Below are positions 1-5,111 of a stretch of DNA of 5,122 bases, piece by piece (position 1 is the first letter of the stretch; every line of letters begins with the position of its first letter). The stretch is from an uncultured Clostridia bacterium (GTDB lineage Bacteria > Bacillota > Clostridia > Christensenellales > Borkfalkiaceae), in assembly GCA_947632165.1 (NCBI GenBank), contig CANROI010000113.1:1-5122 (forward strand). Direction: 5' to 3'. The notes under the pieces are model-generated. The model did no database searches. It saw only the letters and a program-made list of their open reading frames with translations, and was not told the DNA's origin. The position numbers and the translations under genes are program-made.

Positions 1-1242
1 TTCCCCGACGACTATGTGGAGATCGGCAACGACGTCTACATGCAGTACAAAAAGCTCGAAAACGGCTATACGCCCCTCGAGAACAAGAACGTCGACACGG
101 GCTTCGGCTTCGACCGCATGTTGCTCTTCCTGAACGGGCTCCACGACGCCTACAAGACCGACCTCTTCACCGAGGTCATCGCCGAGATCGAGCGGGAATC
201 GGGCAAGAAGTACGACGACGGCGGCGAGGACCGCCGCGCCATGCGCATCATCGCCGACCACACGCGCACGACCGTCATGCTCATCGGCGACGCGACGGGC
301 GTGCTGCCCTCCAACACGGGCGCGGGCTATATCTTGAGGCGCATCATGCGCCGCGCCATCCGCTATTGCCGCCAGCTCGGCGTCTCCACCGAACTGCTCT
401 TAAACGTCGCGAAGATCTACATCGAACGGGTCTACGACGAGGCGTATCCCCTCCTCAGAGAGAGGGAAAATTATATTCTTGATGAGATCAAGAAGGAATG
501 CGAGCGCTTCGAGACGACGCTCACGACGGGCATGAAGGAGTTCGAAAAGTGCGTTTCGGGGCTCGAGCGCAAGAACGAATTTATGGCAAAGAGCAACCCC
601 GATTACGTCCCCGAGACGGTCATCGGCGGCAAGGCGGCGTTCCGCCTCTATGATACTTACGGCTTCCCGCTCGAACTCACCGAAGAGCTCGCCGCGGAGC
701 GGGGGCTCACGGTCGACAAGGCCGGCTTCGAAGCGGCGTTCAAGGAACATCAGGAGAAGAGCCGCGTCATTCAGAAGGGCGAGGCAAAGGGCGGCCTCGA
801 GAGCCACAGCGAGGCGGCGGTGAAGTATCACACCGCGACCCACCTGCTCAATGCCGCGCTCAAGGTCGTGCTCTCGCCCGACTGCAATCAGAAGGGCTCC
901 AACATCACCGACGAGCGCATGCGCTTCGACTTCAACTTCGAGCGCGCCATGACGCCCGAGGAAGTGAAGGCGGTCGAGGACCTCGTCAACGAGAAGATCC
1001 AAGAGGATCTGCCCGTTGTATATAAGGAAATGAGCCTTGAAGAGGCGAGAAAAGAGCAGTTCGTCGGCGTGTTCGACAGCAAGTACGGCGAAGTCGTCAA
1101 GACCTATTCGATCGGCGATTTCTCCAAGGAAATGTGCGGAGGCCCGCACGTCGAGCACACGGGCGTTCTGGGACATTTCAGGATCCAGAAGGAGCAGTCC
1201 TCCTCCGCAGGCGTGAGAAGGATCAAAGCCGTCCTCGAATGA
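1..1242 (+). CDS. alaS: Alanyl-tRNA synthetase, short form lacking the editing beta-barrel and C-Ala domain; 5' end outside the window
   Basis: This is the C-terminal 413 residues of alanine--tRNA ligase, the cytoplasmic class II enzyme that charges tRNA-Ala. The frame is open from base 1, so the gene starts upstream. Counting from the first codon of the window, class II motif 3 is at residues 31-39 (VDTGFGFDR), followed by the helical tRNA-recognition region (IIADHTR, LPSNTGAGYILRRIMRRAIR). The editing Zn site is complete: HTATH at 277-281 and CGGPH at 379-383. Canonical bacterial enzymes carry a beta-barrel containing FYAESGGQVGD before HTATH; here a linker of about 25 residues replaces it. 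The protein then stops right after GVRRIKAVLE, where canonical enzymes continue for about 175 residues through C-Ala. Full length would be about 620 residues, against 876 in E. coli. No frameshift is visible, and a strong terminator follows the stop, so the end is genuine. The identification is secure. The architecture resembles short AlaRS proteins I recall from candidate phyla radiation bacteria. Confidence 0.96.
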   Translation, partial: FPDDYVEIGNDVYMQYKKLENGYTPLENKNVDTGFGFDRMLLFLNGLHDAYKTDLFTEVIAEIERESGKKYDDGGEDRRAMRIIADHTRTTVMLIGDATGVLPSNTGAGYILRRIMRRAIRYCRQLGVSTELLLNVAKIYIERVYDEAYPLLRERENYILDEIKKECERFETTLTTGMKEFEKCVSGLERKNEFMAKSNPDYVPETVIGGKAAFRLYDTYGFPLELTEELAAERGLTVDKAGFEAAFKEHQEKSRVIQKGEAKGGLESHSEAAVKYHTATHLLNAALKVVLSPDCNQKGSNITDERMRFDFNFERAMTPEEVKAVEDLVNEKIQEDLPVVYKEMSLEEARKEQFVGVFDSKYGEVVKTYSIGDFSKEMCGGPHVEHTGVLGHFRIQKEQSSSAGVRRIKAVLE

Positions 1243-1270
1243 CTTAAGATGCAGGCCAAGGCCGAAGGTT

Positions 1271-1311
1271 GCGGCCGCCGCGCCCCGCTCGGGCGCGGCG
1301 GCCGCCTTTTT
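1271..1311 (+). terminator. Intrinsic terminator downstream of alaS
   Basis: There is a perfect 15-bp GC-only inverted repeat (1271-1285 with 1291-1305) around a 5-nt loop, followed by C and a T5 run (1307-1311). It begins 28 nt after the alaS stop codon. There is no matching A run on the left side, so it should work only for plus-strand transcripts. It separates alaS from the rplM operon. Confidence 0.93.
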
Positions 1312-1328
1312 CGATGCGCAAAAGAGGA

Positions 1329-1348
1329 AAAACGCGGACAAAACGCGG
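1329..1348. repeat. Tandem 9-bp direct repeat AAAACGCGG upstream of the rplM promoter
   Basis: AAAACGCGG occurs at 1329-1337 and again at 1340-1348, 11 bp apart start to start, so both copies lie on about the same face of the helix. The element sits between the alaS terminator and the A/T-tract region. It could be a protein-binding site or chance; nothing else supports a function. Confidence 0.35.
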
Positions 1349-1358
1349 GCGGCATGGC

Positions 1359-1407
1359 AAAAATTTTTTTGTTTTTTCCGAAAAAATCTTGATTTTGAAA
1401 CTCAAAA
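1359..1407 (+). promoter_or_regulatory. Phased A/T tracts upstream of the rplM promoter (possible UP element or bent DNA)
   Basis: This AT-rich block ends 4 bp before the -35 box, in DNA that is otherwise GC-rich. Tracts are A5T7 at 1359-1370, T6 at 1372-1377, A6 at 1381-1386, T4 at 1393-1396 and A4 at 1404-1407. The last four are centred 9 to 11 bp apart, which is helical phasing. It contains two dyads with 6-bp arms and 3-bp spacers (1372-1386 and 1393-1407), whose centres are 21 bp apart. Strong ribosomal-protein promoters often use such DNA to contact the RNA polymerase alpha subunit; that role is inferred here. Confidence 0.5.
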
Positions 1408-1411
1408 CAGC

Positions 1412-1440
1412 TTGACGATACCCCGTTGATTGCTTATAAT
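1412..1440 (+). promoter_or_regulatory. Sigma-A-type promoter of the rplM-rpsI operon
   Basis: The -35 box is TTGACG (1412-1417), the spacer is the optimal 17 bp, and the -10 box is a perfect TATAAT (1435-1440). Transcription should start near 1447, giving a leader of about 79 nt before the rplM ATG. Eleven of twelve consensus positions match, as expected for a highly expressed ribosomal-protein operon. Confidence 0.92.
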
Positions 1441-1446
1441 GAAGGA

Positions 1447-1525
1447 GTAAATCGGCAAAGCGCCCCGTTTTTACCGAATGTTACAGGTTAACAAGGATAT
1501 CGGCAAGGAATCAAGGAGTACGGAT
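1447..1525 (+). promoter_or_regulatory. 5' leader of rplM with possible alternative stems
   Basis: This is the predicted untranslated leader. ATCGGCAA occurs twice, at 1451-1458 and 1499-1506. CCGA at 1474-1477 lies between and could pair with either TCGG copy. The upstream pairing can be strengthened by GTAAA (1447-1451) with TTTAC (1470-1474), although that stem overlaps the first; the downstream pairing encloses a small GTTA/TAAC hairpin (1480-1483 with 1489-1492). L13 leaders that autoregulate this operon are known in Firmicutes, but I cannot match this sequence to that family by eye. The stems are short, so the structure is tentative. Confidence 0.3.
1513..1518 (+). promoter_or_regulatory. 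Ribosome binding site that sets the rplM start
   Basis: AAGGAG lies 7 nt before the ATG at 1526. The in-frame ATG at 1478 has no comparable site and would add 16 residues unlike any L13 N-terminus, so translation should start at 1526. Confidence 0.92.
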
Positions 1526-1957
1526 ATGAAAACCTATATGGCAAACGCTCAGACGGTTGAGAGAAAGTGGTACGTCGTAGACGCAGACGGGCTGCCCCTC
1601 GGAAGATTGGCATCCAAGGTCGCGTCCGTTTTGCGCGGCAAAAACAAGCCCACCTTCACCCCCAACGTCGACACGGGCGATTTCGTGATCGTGATCAACA
1701 GCGACAAGGTCGTTCTCACGGGCAAAAAGCTCGAGAACAAGTTCTACCGCTATCATACGGGTTACATCGGAGGGCTCAAGGAGATTGCTTACGGCAAGCT
1801 CATGGCGGAGCGCAGCGACCTCGCCGTTTACGAGGCCGTGAAGGGGATGCTCCCCAAGAATTCCCTCGGCAGGCAGATGATCAAAAAGCTCAGAGTTTAC
1901 AAGGGCGCGGAACACAATCATGCCGCACAGAAGCCCGAAGAGTTGAAATTATTTTAA
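1526..1957 (+). CDS. rplM: 50S ribosomal protein L13
   Basis: This is an early-assembling protein of the large ribosomal subunit that binds 23S rRNA. The product has 143 residues, the usual length (E. coli 142, B. subtilis about 145), and aligns from end to end. It begins MKTYMANAQTVERKWYVVDA and contains the GRLAS segment, LRGKNKPTFTPNVDTGDFV, LTGKK, the YHTG motif, VKGMLPKNSLGRQM and EHNHAAQKPE near the C-terminus. The MANAxTVERKW start resembles Firmicutes L13. An in-frame ATG exists at 1478, but the ribosome binding site and family alignment favour 1526. It is the first gene of a two-gene operon; rpsI starts 18 nt after its stop codon, so the two are co-transcribed. Confidence 0.98.
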   Translation: MKTYMANAQTVERKWYVVDADGLPLGRLASKVASVLRGKNKPTFTPNVDTGDFVIVINSDKVVLTGKKLENKFYRYHTGYIGGLKEIAYGKLMAERSDLAVYEAVKGMLPKNSLGRQMIKKLRVYKGAEHNHAAQKPEELKLF

Positions 1958-1975
1958 TGGTGTAGAGGTATTGAA

Positions 1976-2389
1976 ATGGCGAAAGCAAATTTGAAGAAGA
2001 AGTTGCAATACTGGGGAACCGGTCGCAGAAAGAAGGCGATTGCCCGCGTCCGTCTCATTCCCTCCGGCACCGGTGAGATCATCATCAACGACAGAGCGCT
2101 CGCGGATTACTTCCCGCAGGGCACAACGCAATACATCGTCAAGCAGCCTCTTGCAGAGGTCGGCGCCGAAGGCAAGTACGACATTTTCGTGAACGTCGTC
2201 GGCGGCGGCTACACGGGTCAGGCGGGCGCCATCCGCCTCGGCATTTCAAGGGCCCTTCTCGAAGCGGAGCCCGAAACCCGCCCCGCACTCAAAAAGGCAG
2301 GCTTTCTCACCCGCGACCCCCGGGTCAAGGAAAGAAAGAAGTACGGCCTCAAAAAGGCGCGCAGAGCACCTCAGTTCTCGAAGAGATAA
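1976..2389 (+). CDS. rpsI: 30S ribosomal protein S9
   Basis: This is a small-subunit ribosomal protein whose C-terminal tail reaches toward the P-site tRNA anticodon loop. The product has 137 residues, near the family length of about 130. It shows the family signatures in order: YWGTGRRKKAIARVRL at residues 12-27, the NVVGGGYTGQAGAIRLGISR core, LTRDPRVKERKKYGLKKAR, and the invariant C-terminus RRAPQFSKR, ending in the functionally important Arg. The lysine-rich start (MAKANLKKK) is a few residues longer than in B. subtilis. The AGAGGT Shine-Dalgarno at 1964-1969 leaves 6 nt to the ATG. It is the second gene of the rplM-rpsI operon and is followed 6 nt after its stop by a terminator hairpin. 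Confidence 0.98.
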   Translation: MAKANLKKKLQYWGTGRRKKAIARVRLIPSGTGEIIINDRALADYFPQGTTQYIVKQPLAEVGAEGKYDIFVNVVGGGYTGQAGAIRLGISRALLEAEPETRPALKKAGFLTRDPRVKERKKYGLKKARRAPQFSKR

Positions 2390-2394
2390 TTCCG

Positions 2395-2425
2395 AAGCCG
2401 ACCGCGAACGCGGTCGGCTTTTTTT
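2395..2425 (+). terminator. Intrinsic terminator of the rplM-rpsI operon
   Basis: An 11-bp stem (2395-2405 with 2410-2420, core AGCCGACCGC/GCGGTCGGCT) closes on a GAAC loop and runs into T7 (2419-2425). It lies just beyond the rpsI stop. In the minus direction the stem is followed by TCGGAATT rather than a T run, so it is not a convincing terminator for the convergent small gene that ends at 2435. Confidence 0.93.
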
Positions 2426-2434
2426 GGGGACGGG

Positions 2435-2701
2435 CTATTTTTTCCGCGTCTTCTTTGCGATCTCTTCGTGGCGGGCATAGAATTCCGAGAGCGCCGCCCG
2501 GTCCGGGGAGGGCGTGCGCTCGCTTCCCGCTCCGTCCGCGCTTTGGGGCGCGGCAGGCGCGGCGGGTTCCGCGGCGCCGTAGGCGGGCGGACGGTAGGCG
2601 GCGTCCTCGGGGGAGGGGGTCGCCTTCTCCGCGGGCGCGTTTTCCTGCGCCGTGAGCGCCGACAGCGCGTCCAAAAGCTCAAAAATTCCGAATTTTTCCA
2701 C
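2435..2701 (-). CDS. Uncharacterised small protein, 88 residues, Pro/Ala-rich with conserved-looking ends
   Basis: I do not recognise this protein. The start is the GTG at 2701-2699, chosen because a perfect GGAGGTGAT Shine-Dalgarno stands 4 nt before it; an ATG seven codons upstream (2722) overlaps that site and is unlikely. The stop is TAG at 2437-2435. Three zones are visible. Residues 1-18 (MEKFGIFELLDALSALTA) could form an amphipathic helix. Residues 21-68 are low-complexity Pro/Ala/Gly/Ser and include two TPSP units (28-31 and 63-66). Residues 69-88 (ALSEFYARHEEIAKKTRKK region) are charged, helical and basic at the end. There is no signal peptide, membrane segment or cysteine, so a cytoplasmic location is likely. 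It is convergent with rpsI and divergent from the envelope protein gene at 2844. The ribosome binding site is the main evidence that it is real; the function is unknown. Confidence 0.72.
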   Translation of the reverse strand: MEKFGIFELLDALSALTAQENAPAEKATPSPEDAAYRPPAYGAAEPAAPAAPQSADGAGSERTPSPDRAALSEFYARHEEIAKKTRKK

Positions 2702-2705
2702 GAAA

Positions 2706-2714
2706 ATCACCTCC
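2706..2714 (-). promoter_or_regulatory. Perfect Shine-Dalgarno for the small minus-strand gene
   Basis: On the minus strand this reads GGAGGTGAT, fully complementary to the 16S rRNA anti-Shine-Dalgarno over 9 nt and 4 nt before the GTG at 2701. It is the strongest ribosome binding site in the window and fixes the start of the small gene. Confidence 0.85.
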
Positions 2715-2737
2715 GAATGCAAAATTTCTCAAAGAAA

Positions 2738-2767
2738 AATACAAGTGACATTTGTTTTTGATTGCAA
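2738..2767 (-). promoter_or_regulatory. Possible promoter of the small minus-strand gene
   Basis: On the minus strand, TTGCAA (2767-2762) and TGTATT (2743-2738) are 18 bp apart, each matching 4 of 6 consensus bases. A start near 2731 would leave a leader of about 30 nt containing the Shine-Dalgarno. A TATACT further upstream on the same strand has no good -35. The palindromic TTGCAA is also the -35 of the opposite promoter. Confidence 0.4.
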
Positions 2768-2790
2768 AAAGGCTTAATTTAGTATATAAT
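2762..2790 (+). promoter_or_regulatory. Sigma-A-type promoter of the envelope protein gene
   Basis: The -35 box is TTGCAA (2762-2767), the spacer is 17 bp, and the -10 box is TATAAT (2785-2790) within AGTATATAAT. A start near 2796-2798 would give a leader of about 47 nt before the ATG at 2844. The -10 is perfect; the -35 matches 4 of 6. Confidence 0.8.
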
Positions 2791-2797
2791 TGGAATA

Positions 2798-2851
2798 GTG
2801 TCGTTAGAACAAGAAATGATCGACAAGATGAAGGAAACGTCTTATGCGTAA
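2798..2851 (+). CDS. Possible 17-codon leader ORF overlapping the start of the envelope protein gene
   Basis: GTG at 2798 opens a frame reading (f)M-SLEQEMIDKMKETSYA and stopping at TAA 2849-2851, eight bases into the next gene in a different frame. An internal ATG at 2816 gives an 11-residue version. The GTG falls almost at the predicted transcription start, so it would have to be leaderless; neither start has a Shine-Dalgarno. It could couple translation to the downstream gene, or be chance. Support is weak. Confidence 0.2.
   Translation: MSLEQEMIDKMKETSYA
2831..2835 (+). promoter_or_regulatory. Ribosome binding site of the envelope protein gene
   Basis: AAGGA lies 8 nt before the ATG at 2844 and supports that start over the in-frame ATG at 2853. 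The resulting N-terminus is a proper lipoprotein signal peptide. Confidence 0.8.
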
Positions 2852-5111
2852 AATGCTGAAGAAAGTTATGACAGTTTTCACGGCGGGCGCGTTAACGCTC
2901 GGCGCAATCTCGCTTGCCGCATGCGGCGGCGGGTTCACTCCGCCCACGGGCGGCCCCTCGGGATCGGATAGCGAGGGATCCAACGGCGGCTTCGTCGTCA
3001 CCAAAGGCGATTACGTCTATTTCATCAACGGCGTGGAAGCGAGCTCCGCAGACAACACCTACGGCACGCCCGTCAAGGCCGCGCTCATGCGGATCAAGAA
3101 ATCGGACATCGAGAGCAAGAAGAACACGGCGGAGACCGTCATCCCCTCCCTCATGGTGAGCGCGGACTACACTTCGGGCATCTATGTCTATGGCGACCGC
3201 GTGTATTATGCGACGCCCAGCACCGTCAAGAACCTGCAGGGCGCCATTCAGAGCGACTATCTCGACTACAAGAGCGCCGACCTCAACGGCAATCATATCA
3301 AGAGCTACTTCAATGTGTCCGACAGCGCGACGACTTACCGCTATATCGAAGTGGACGGCACGGTCTACCTCGTGTATGTCAACAACGAGGAGCTGCACTC
3401 CTACAATACCTCGAACGGCACCGATACCACGCTGGCGGCGGGCGGCACCTATGTGTTCGACAGTTTGGACAAGACCCAAAAATACGTCTACTACACGATG
3501 CCCGTCACGGCGCAGATCGACGTAGAGGACGGCGCAGTCGAACGCAGTTACAACCAGATCTACCGCGTCTCCGTCGAAACGACGGAAGCGCCCTATGAGT
3601 ACAGCTACCGGCAGGACTATCTCGACGAGCATGACAACGAGGAGCCCTACACCAACCTCGGCGAGATCGTGCTCGACGGCATCGGCGCCTCGTTCACGGG
3701 CGATCCCACCCAATTCACGCACGACCTCACGAGCGGCGTCACGCCCGGAACGCCCATCGGTTATTCCTACACGCTCCAATCCTATCAGAACGGCGGCATC
3801 TACTTCACCCGTTCCGACATCGCCCAGACGGGCACCGTCGGCGAGGGCGGCTGGCTGTACTATCTGTCCGAAAGCGAGCTCGAGAGCAGCAGCTGGAACT
3901 CCATCAACGGCAACGGGAAGGAATATCTCGACGTCGTTGCGCAGGACACCACCAACGCGAGCACGACGGCGCTCTTCTACCTCGACGACGAGGGGCATCA
4001 CTATCTCTATGTGAGCAACAACTCCATCTTCCGCGCGGACGTCACCGACGACACGGGAATGGCGGAGACGACGCTCCTCACGAGAGACGCAAACGGCGCA
4101 ACGCTCTCCATGCTCGACCGGGAGTCCGACTCCGTTTACGACTACGTCTACTTCACCCGCTCGGGGACGGGCGGAAACAACATCTACCGCATCGCTTACA
4201 ACGGCACGGCGGAGGACTACAAGTCCCTCAACTACGACGAGACCAAACCCTTCCGTCCCCAGCAGCTCCTCGAGATCGAGCACGCGCGTTCGTGGTATCC
4301 CTTCGAGATCATCGATAACCTCCTCTTCTATGCGGACGCGGAGACGATCGGCACCGCCTCTTACAACTATGTGTCGGTGCTCAGCCTCAAGAACGCGAGC
4401 GGCAAGCTCCTGAGCGGCGAAGAGCTCAAGGCGCTCAACGAGAAGTACGACGCGATTCTCGGCGACGAGGGCTACATCGCCGACCTGCAGAGCAACTCCA
4501 ACACCAAGCTCGCAACGGCGGTCCGCTACTACTTCTATGTGGGCAATACCGCGGCGCTCGACGAGAACCTGCAGGAGGCGAAGGACGCGGGCAAGGCGGA
4601 CGACTATCTCTACAGCGAAGACGACTATCAGGCCTTCCTCGCCTATACCAAGGGCGAAGGGGACGCGGCGGAATATAAGGAATACAACACCCGCAGCTAT
4701 TTTGTGACCGAGATCGGCAAGAAGAGCGAAGCGGATGCGGAATCCGTCGATACCTATTGGAAGGGCGCGCTCGAGCATTACACCGCTCCCGCCGAAGAAG
4801 AGCCCGAAGGGCTTCCCACCTGGGCGTGGGTGCTCATCGGCGTCGGCATCGGGCTGGTGGTCGCGGCCATCGGCGTCGGGATCTACTTCGTGCTCCGTTC
4901 CCGCAAGCAGGAGGAAGCGCCCGAAGAGGAGAAGATGTACGTCGATACGACGGACGACAAGAGCGTGGACGTCTACGCCGAAGAGGAGAAGACGCAGCCC
5001 GCCGACGAGGTCGAAGAGGCCGAGCCCGAAGAGGCCGGGGAAGCGCCCGAGGCAGAGGGCGGCTCCGAAGAGGGCGAAGCGGGCGACGAACCCAAGCAGC
5101 CGAACGAATAA
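2844..5111 (+). CDS. Uncharacterised envelope lipoprotein with C-terminal transmembrane anchor and acidic cytoplasmic tail
   Basis: I recognise no named family. The 755-residue product starts with a lipoprotein signal peptide: MRKMLKK, a hydrophobic stretch, and lipobox LAAC with the lipidated Cys at 27, the only cysteine in the protein. A Gly/Pro/Ser linker (28-48) follows. Residues 50-515 are Tyr-, Asp- and Thr-rich and repeatedly show short strands such as DYVYF (56-60), DRVYY (118-122), KYVYY (213-217), GGIYF (317-321), GWLYY (336-340), DYVYF (433-437) and NLLFY (492-496), which suggests a beta-propeller-like fold. Residues 520-645 look mainly helical. A Gly-rich transmembrane helix (about 660-684) ends in RSRK, so the last 71 residues, 28 of them Asp or Glu, should be cytoplasmic. 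Both ends would then be membrane-attached. It is divergent from the small minus-strand gene and has its own promoter. The role is unknown; sensing or surface scaffolding are guesses. Confidence 0.9.
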   Translation: MRKMLKKVMTVFTAGALTLGAISLAACGGGFTPPTGGPSGSDSEGSNGGFVVTKGDYVYFINGVEASSADNTYGTPVKAALMRIKKSDIESKKNTAETVIPSLMVSADYTSGIYVYGDRVYYATPSTVKNLQGAIQSDYLDYKSADLNGNHIKSYFNVSDSATTYRYIEVDGTVYLVYVNNEELHSYNTSNGTDTTLAAGGTYVFDSLDKTQKYVYYTMPVTAQIDVEDGAVERSYNQIYRVSVETTEAPYEYSYRQDYLDEHDNEEPYTNLGEIVLDGIGASFTGDPTQFTHDLTSGVTPGTPIGYSYTLQSYQNGGIYFTRSDIAQTGTVGEGGWLYYLSESELESSSWNSINGNGKEYLDVVAQDTTNASTTALFYLDDEGHHYLYVSNNSIFRADVTDDTGMAETTLLTRDANGATLSMLDRESDSVYDYVYFTRSGTGGNNIYRIAYNGTAEDYKSLNYDETKPFRPQQLLEIEHARSWYPFEIIDNLLFYADAETIGTASYNYVSVLSLKNASGKLLSGEELKALNEKYDAILGDEGYIADLQSNSNTKLATAVRYYFYVGNTAALDENLQEAKDAGKADDYLYSEDDYQAFLAYTKGEGDAAEYKEYNTRSYFVTEIGKKSEADAESVDTYWKGALEHYTAPAEEEPEGLPTWAWVLIGVGIGLVVAAIGVGIYFVLRSRKQEEAPEEEKMYVDTTDDKSVDVYAEEEKTQPADEVEEAEPEEAGEAPEAEGGSEEGEAGDEPKQPNE

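Noticed and set aside
400..1341. A 313-codon open frame on the minus strand opposite alaS
   Set aside because: It is antisense to a clearly conserved AlaRS, runs through the alaS terminator and has a composition-driven sequence with no motifs.
1251..1355. Possible small gene or RNA between alaS and rplM
   Set aside because: The only open frame (minus strand) crosses the terminator and is Arg/Pro/Ala-rich. The hairpin with T5 tail explains the structure, and no start signal is visible.
1478..1525. N-terminal extension of L13 from the ATG at 1478
   Set aside because: The 16 extra residues match no L13, and a good AAGGAG sits 7 nt before the ATG at 1526. The stretch is better read as leader RNA.
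1567..1965. A 132-codon Arg/Gln-rich plus-strand frame inside rplM
   Set aside because: It is an out-of-frame reading of the conserved L13 gene, with no ribosome binding site of its own.
2468..2761. A 97-codon plus-strand frame opposite the small minus-strand gene
   Set aside because: It reads as Arg/Gly-rich low complexity, has no good ribosome binding site, begins just after a terminator with no promoter, and runs through the divergent promoter region. The minus frame has a perfect Shine-Dalgarno.
2892..4778. A 628-codon open frame on the minus strand antisense to the envelope protein gene
   Set aside because: Its translation is a skewed mix of Val, Arg, Glu, Asp and Ala with no recognisable motif, and it mirrors the codon pattern of the plus-strand gene. 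The plus-strand gene has a promoter, ribosome binding site, signal peptide and transmembrane helix. GC-rich wobble positions keep the antisense frame open.
4812..4923. LPTWA before a hydrophobic segment and basic residues, resembling a sortase sorting signal
   Set aside because: The motif is LPTWA, not LPxTG, and the segment is followed by a 71-residue acidic tail, whereas sorting signals end within a few basic residues. A transmembrane anchor fits better.
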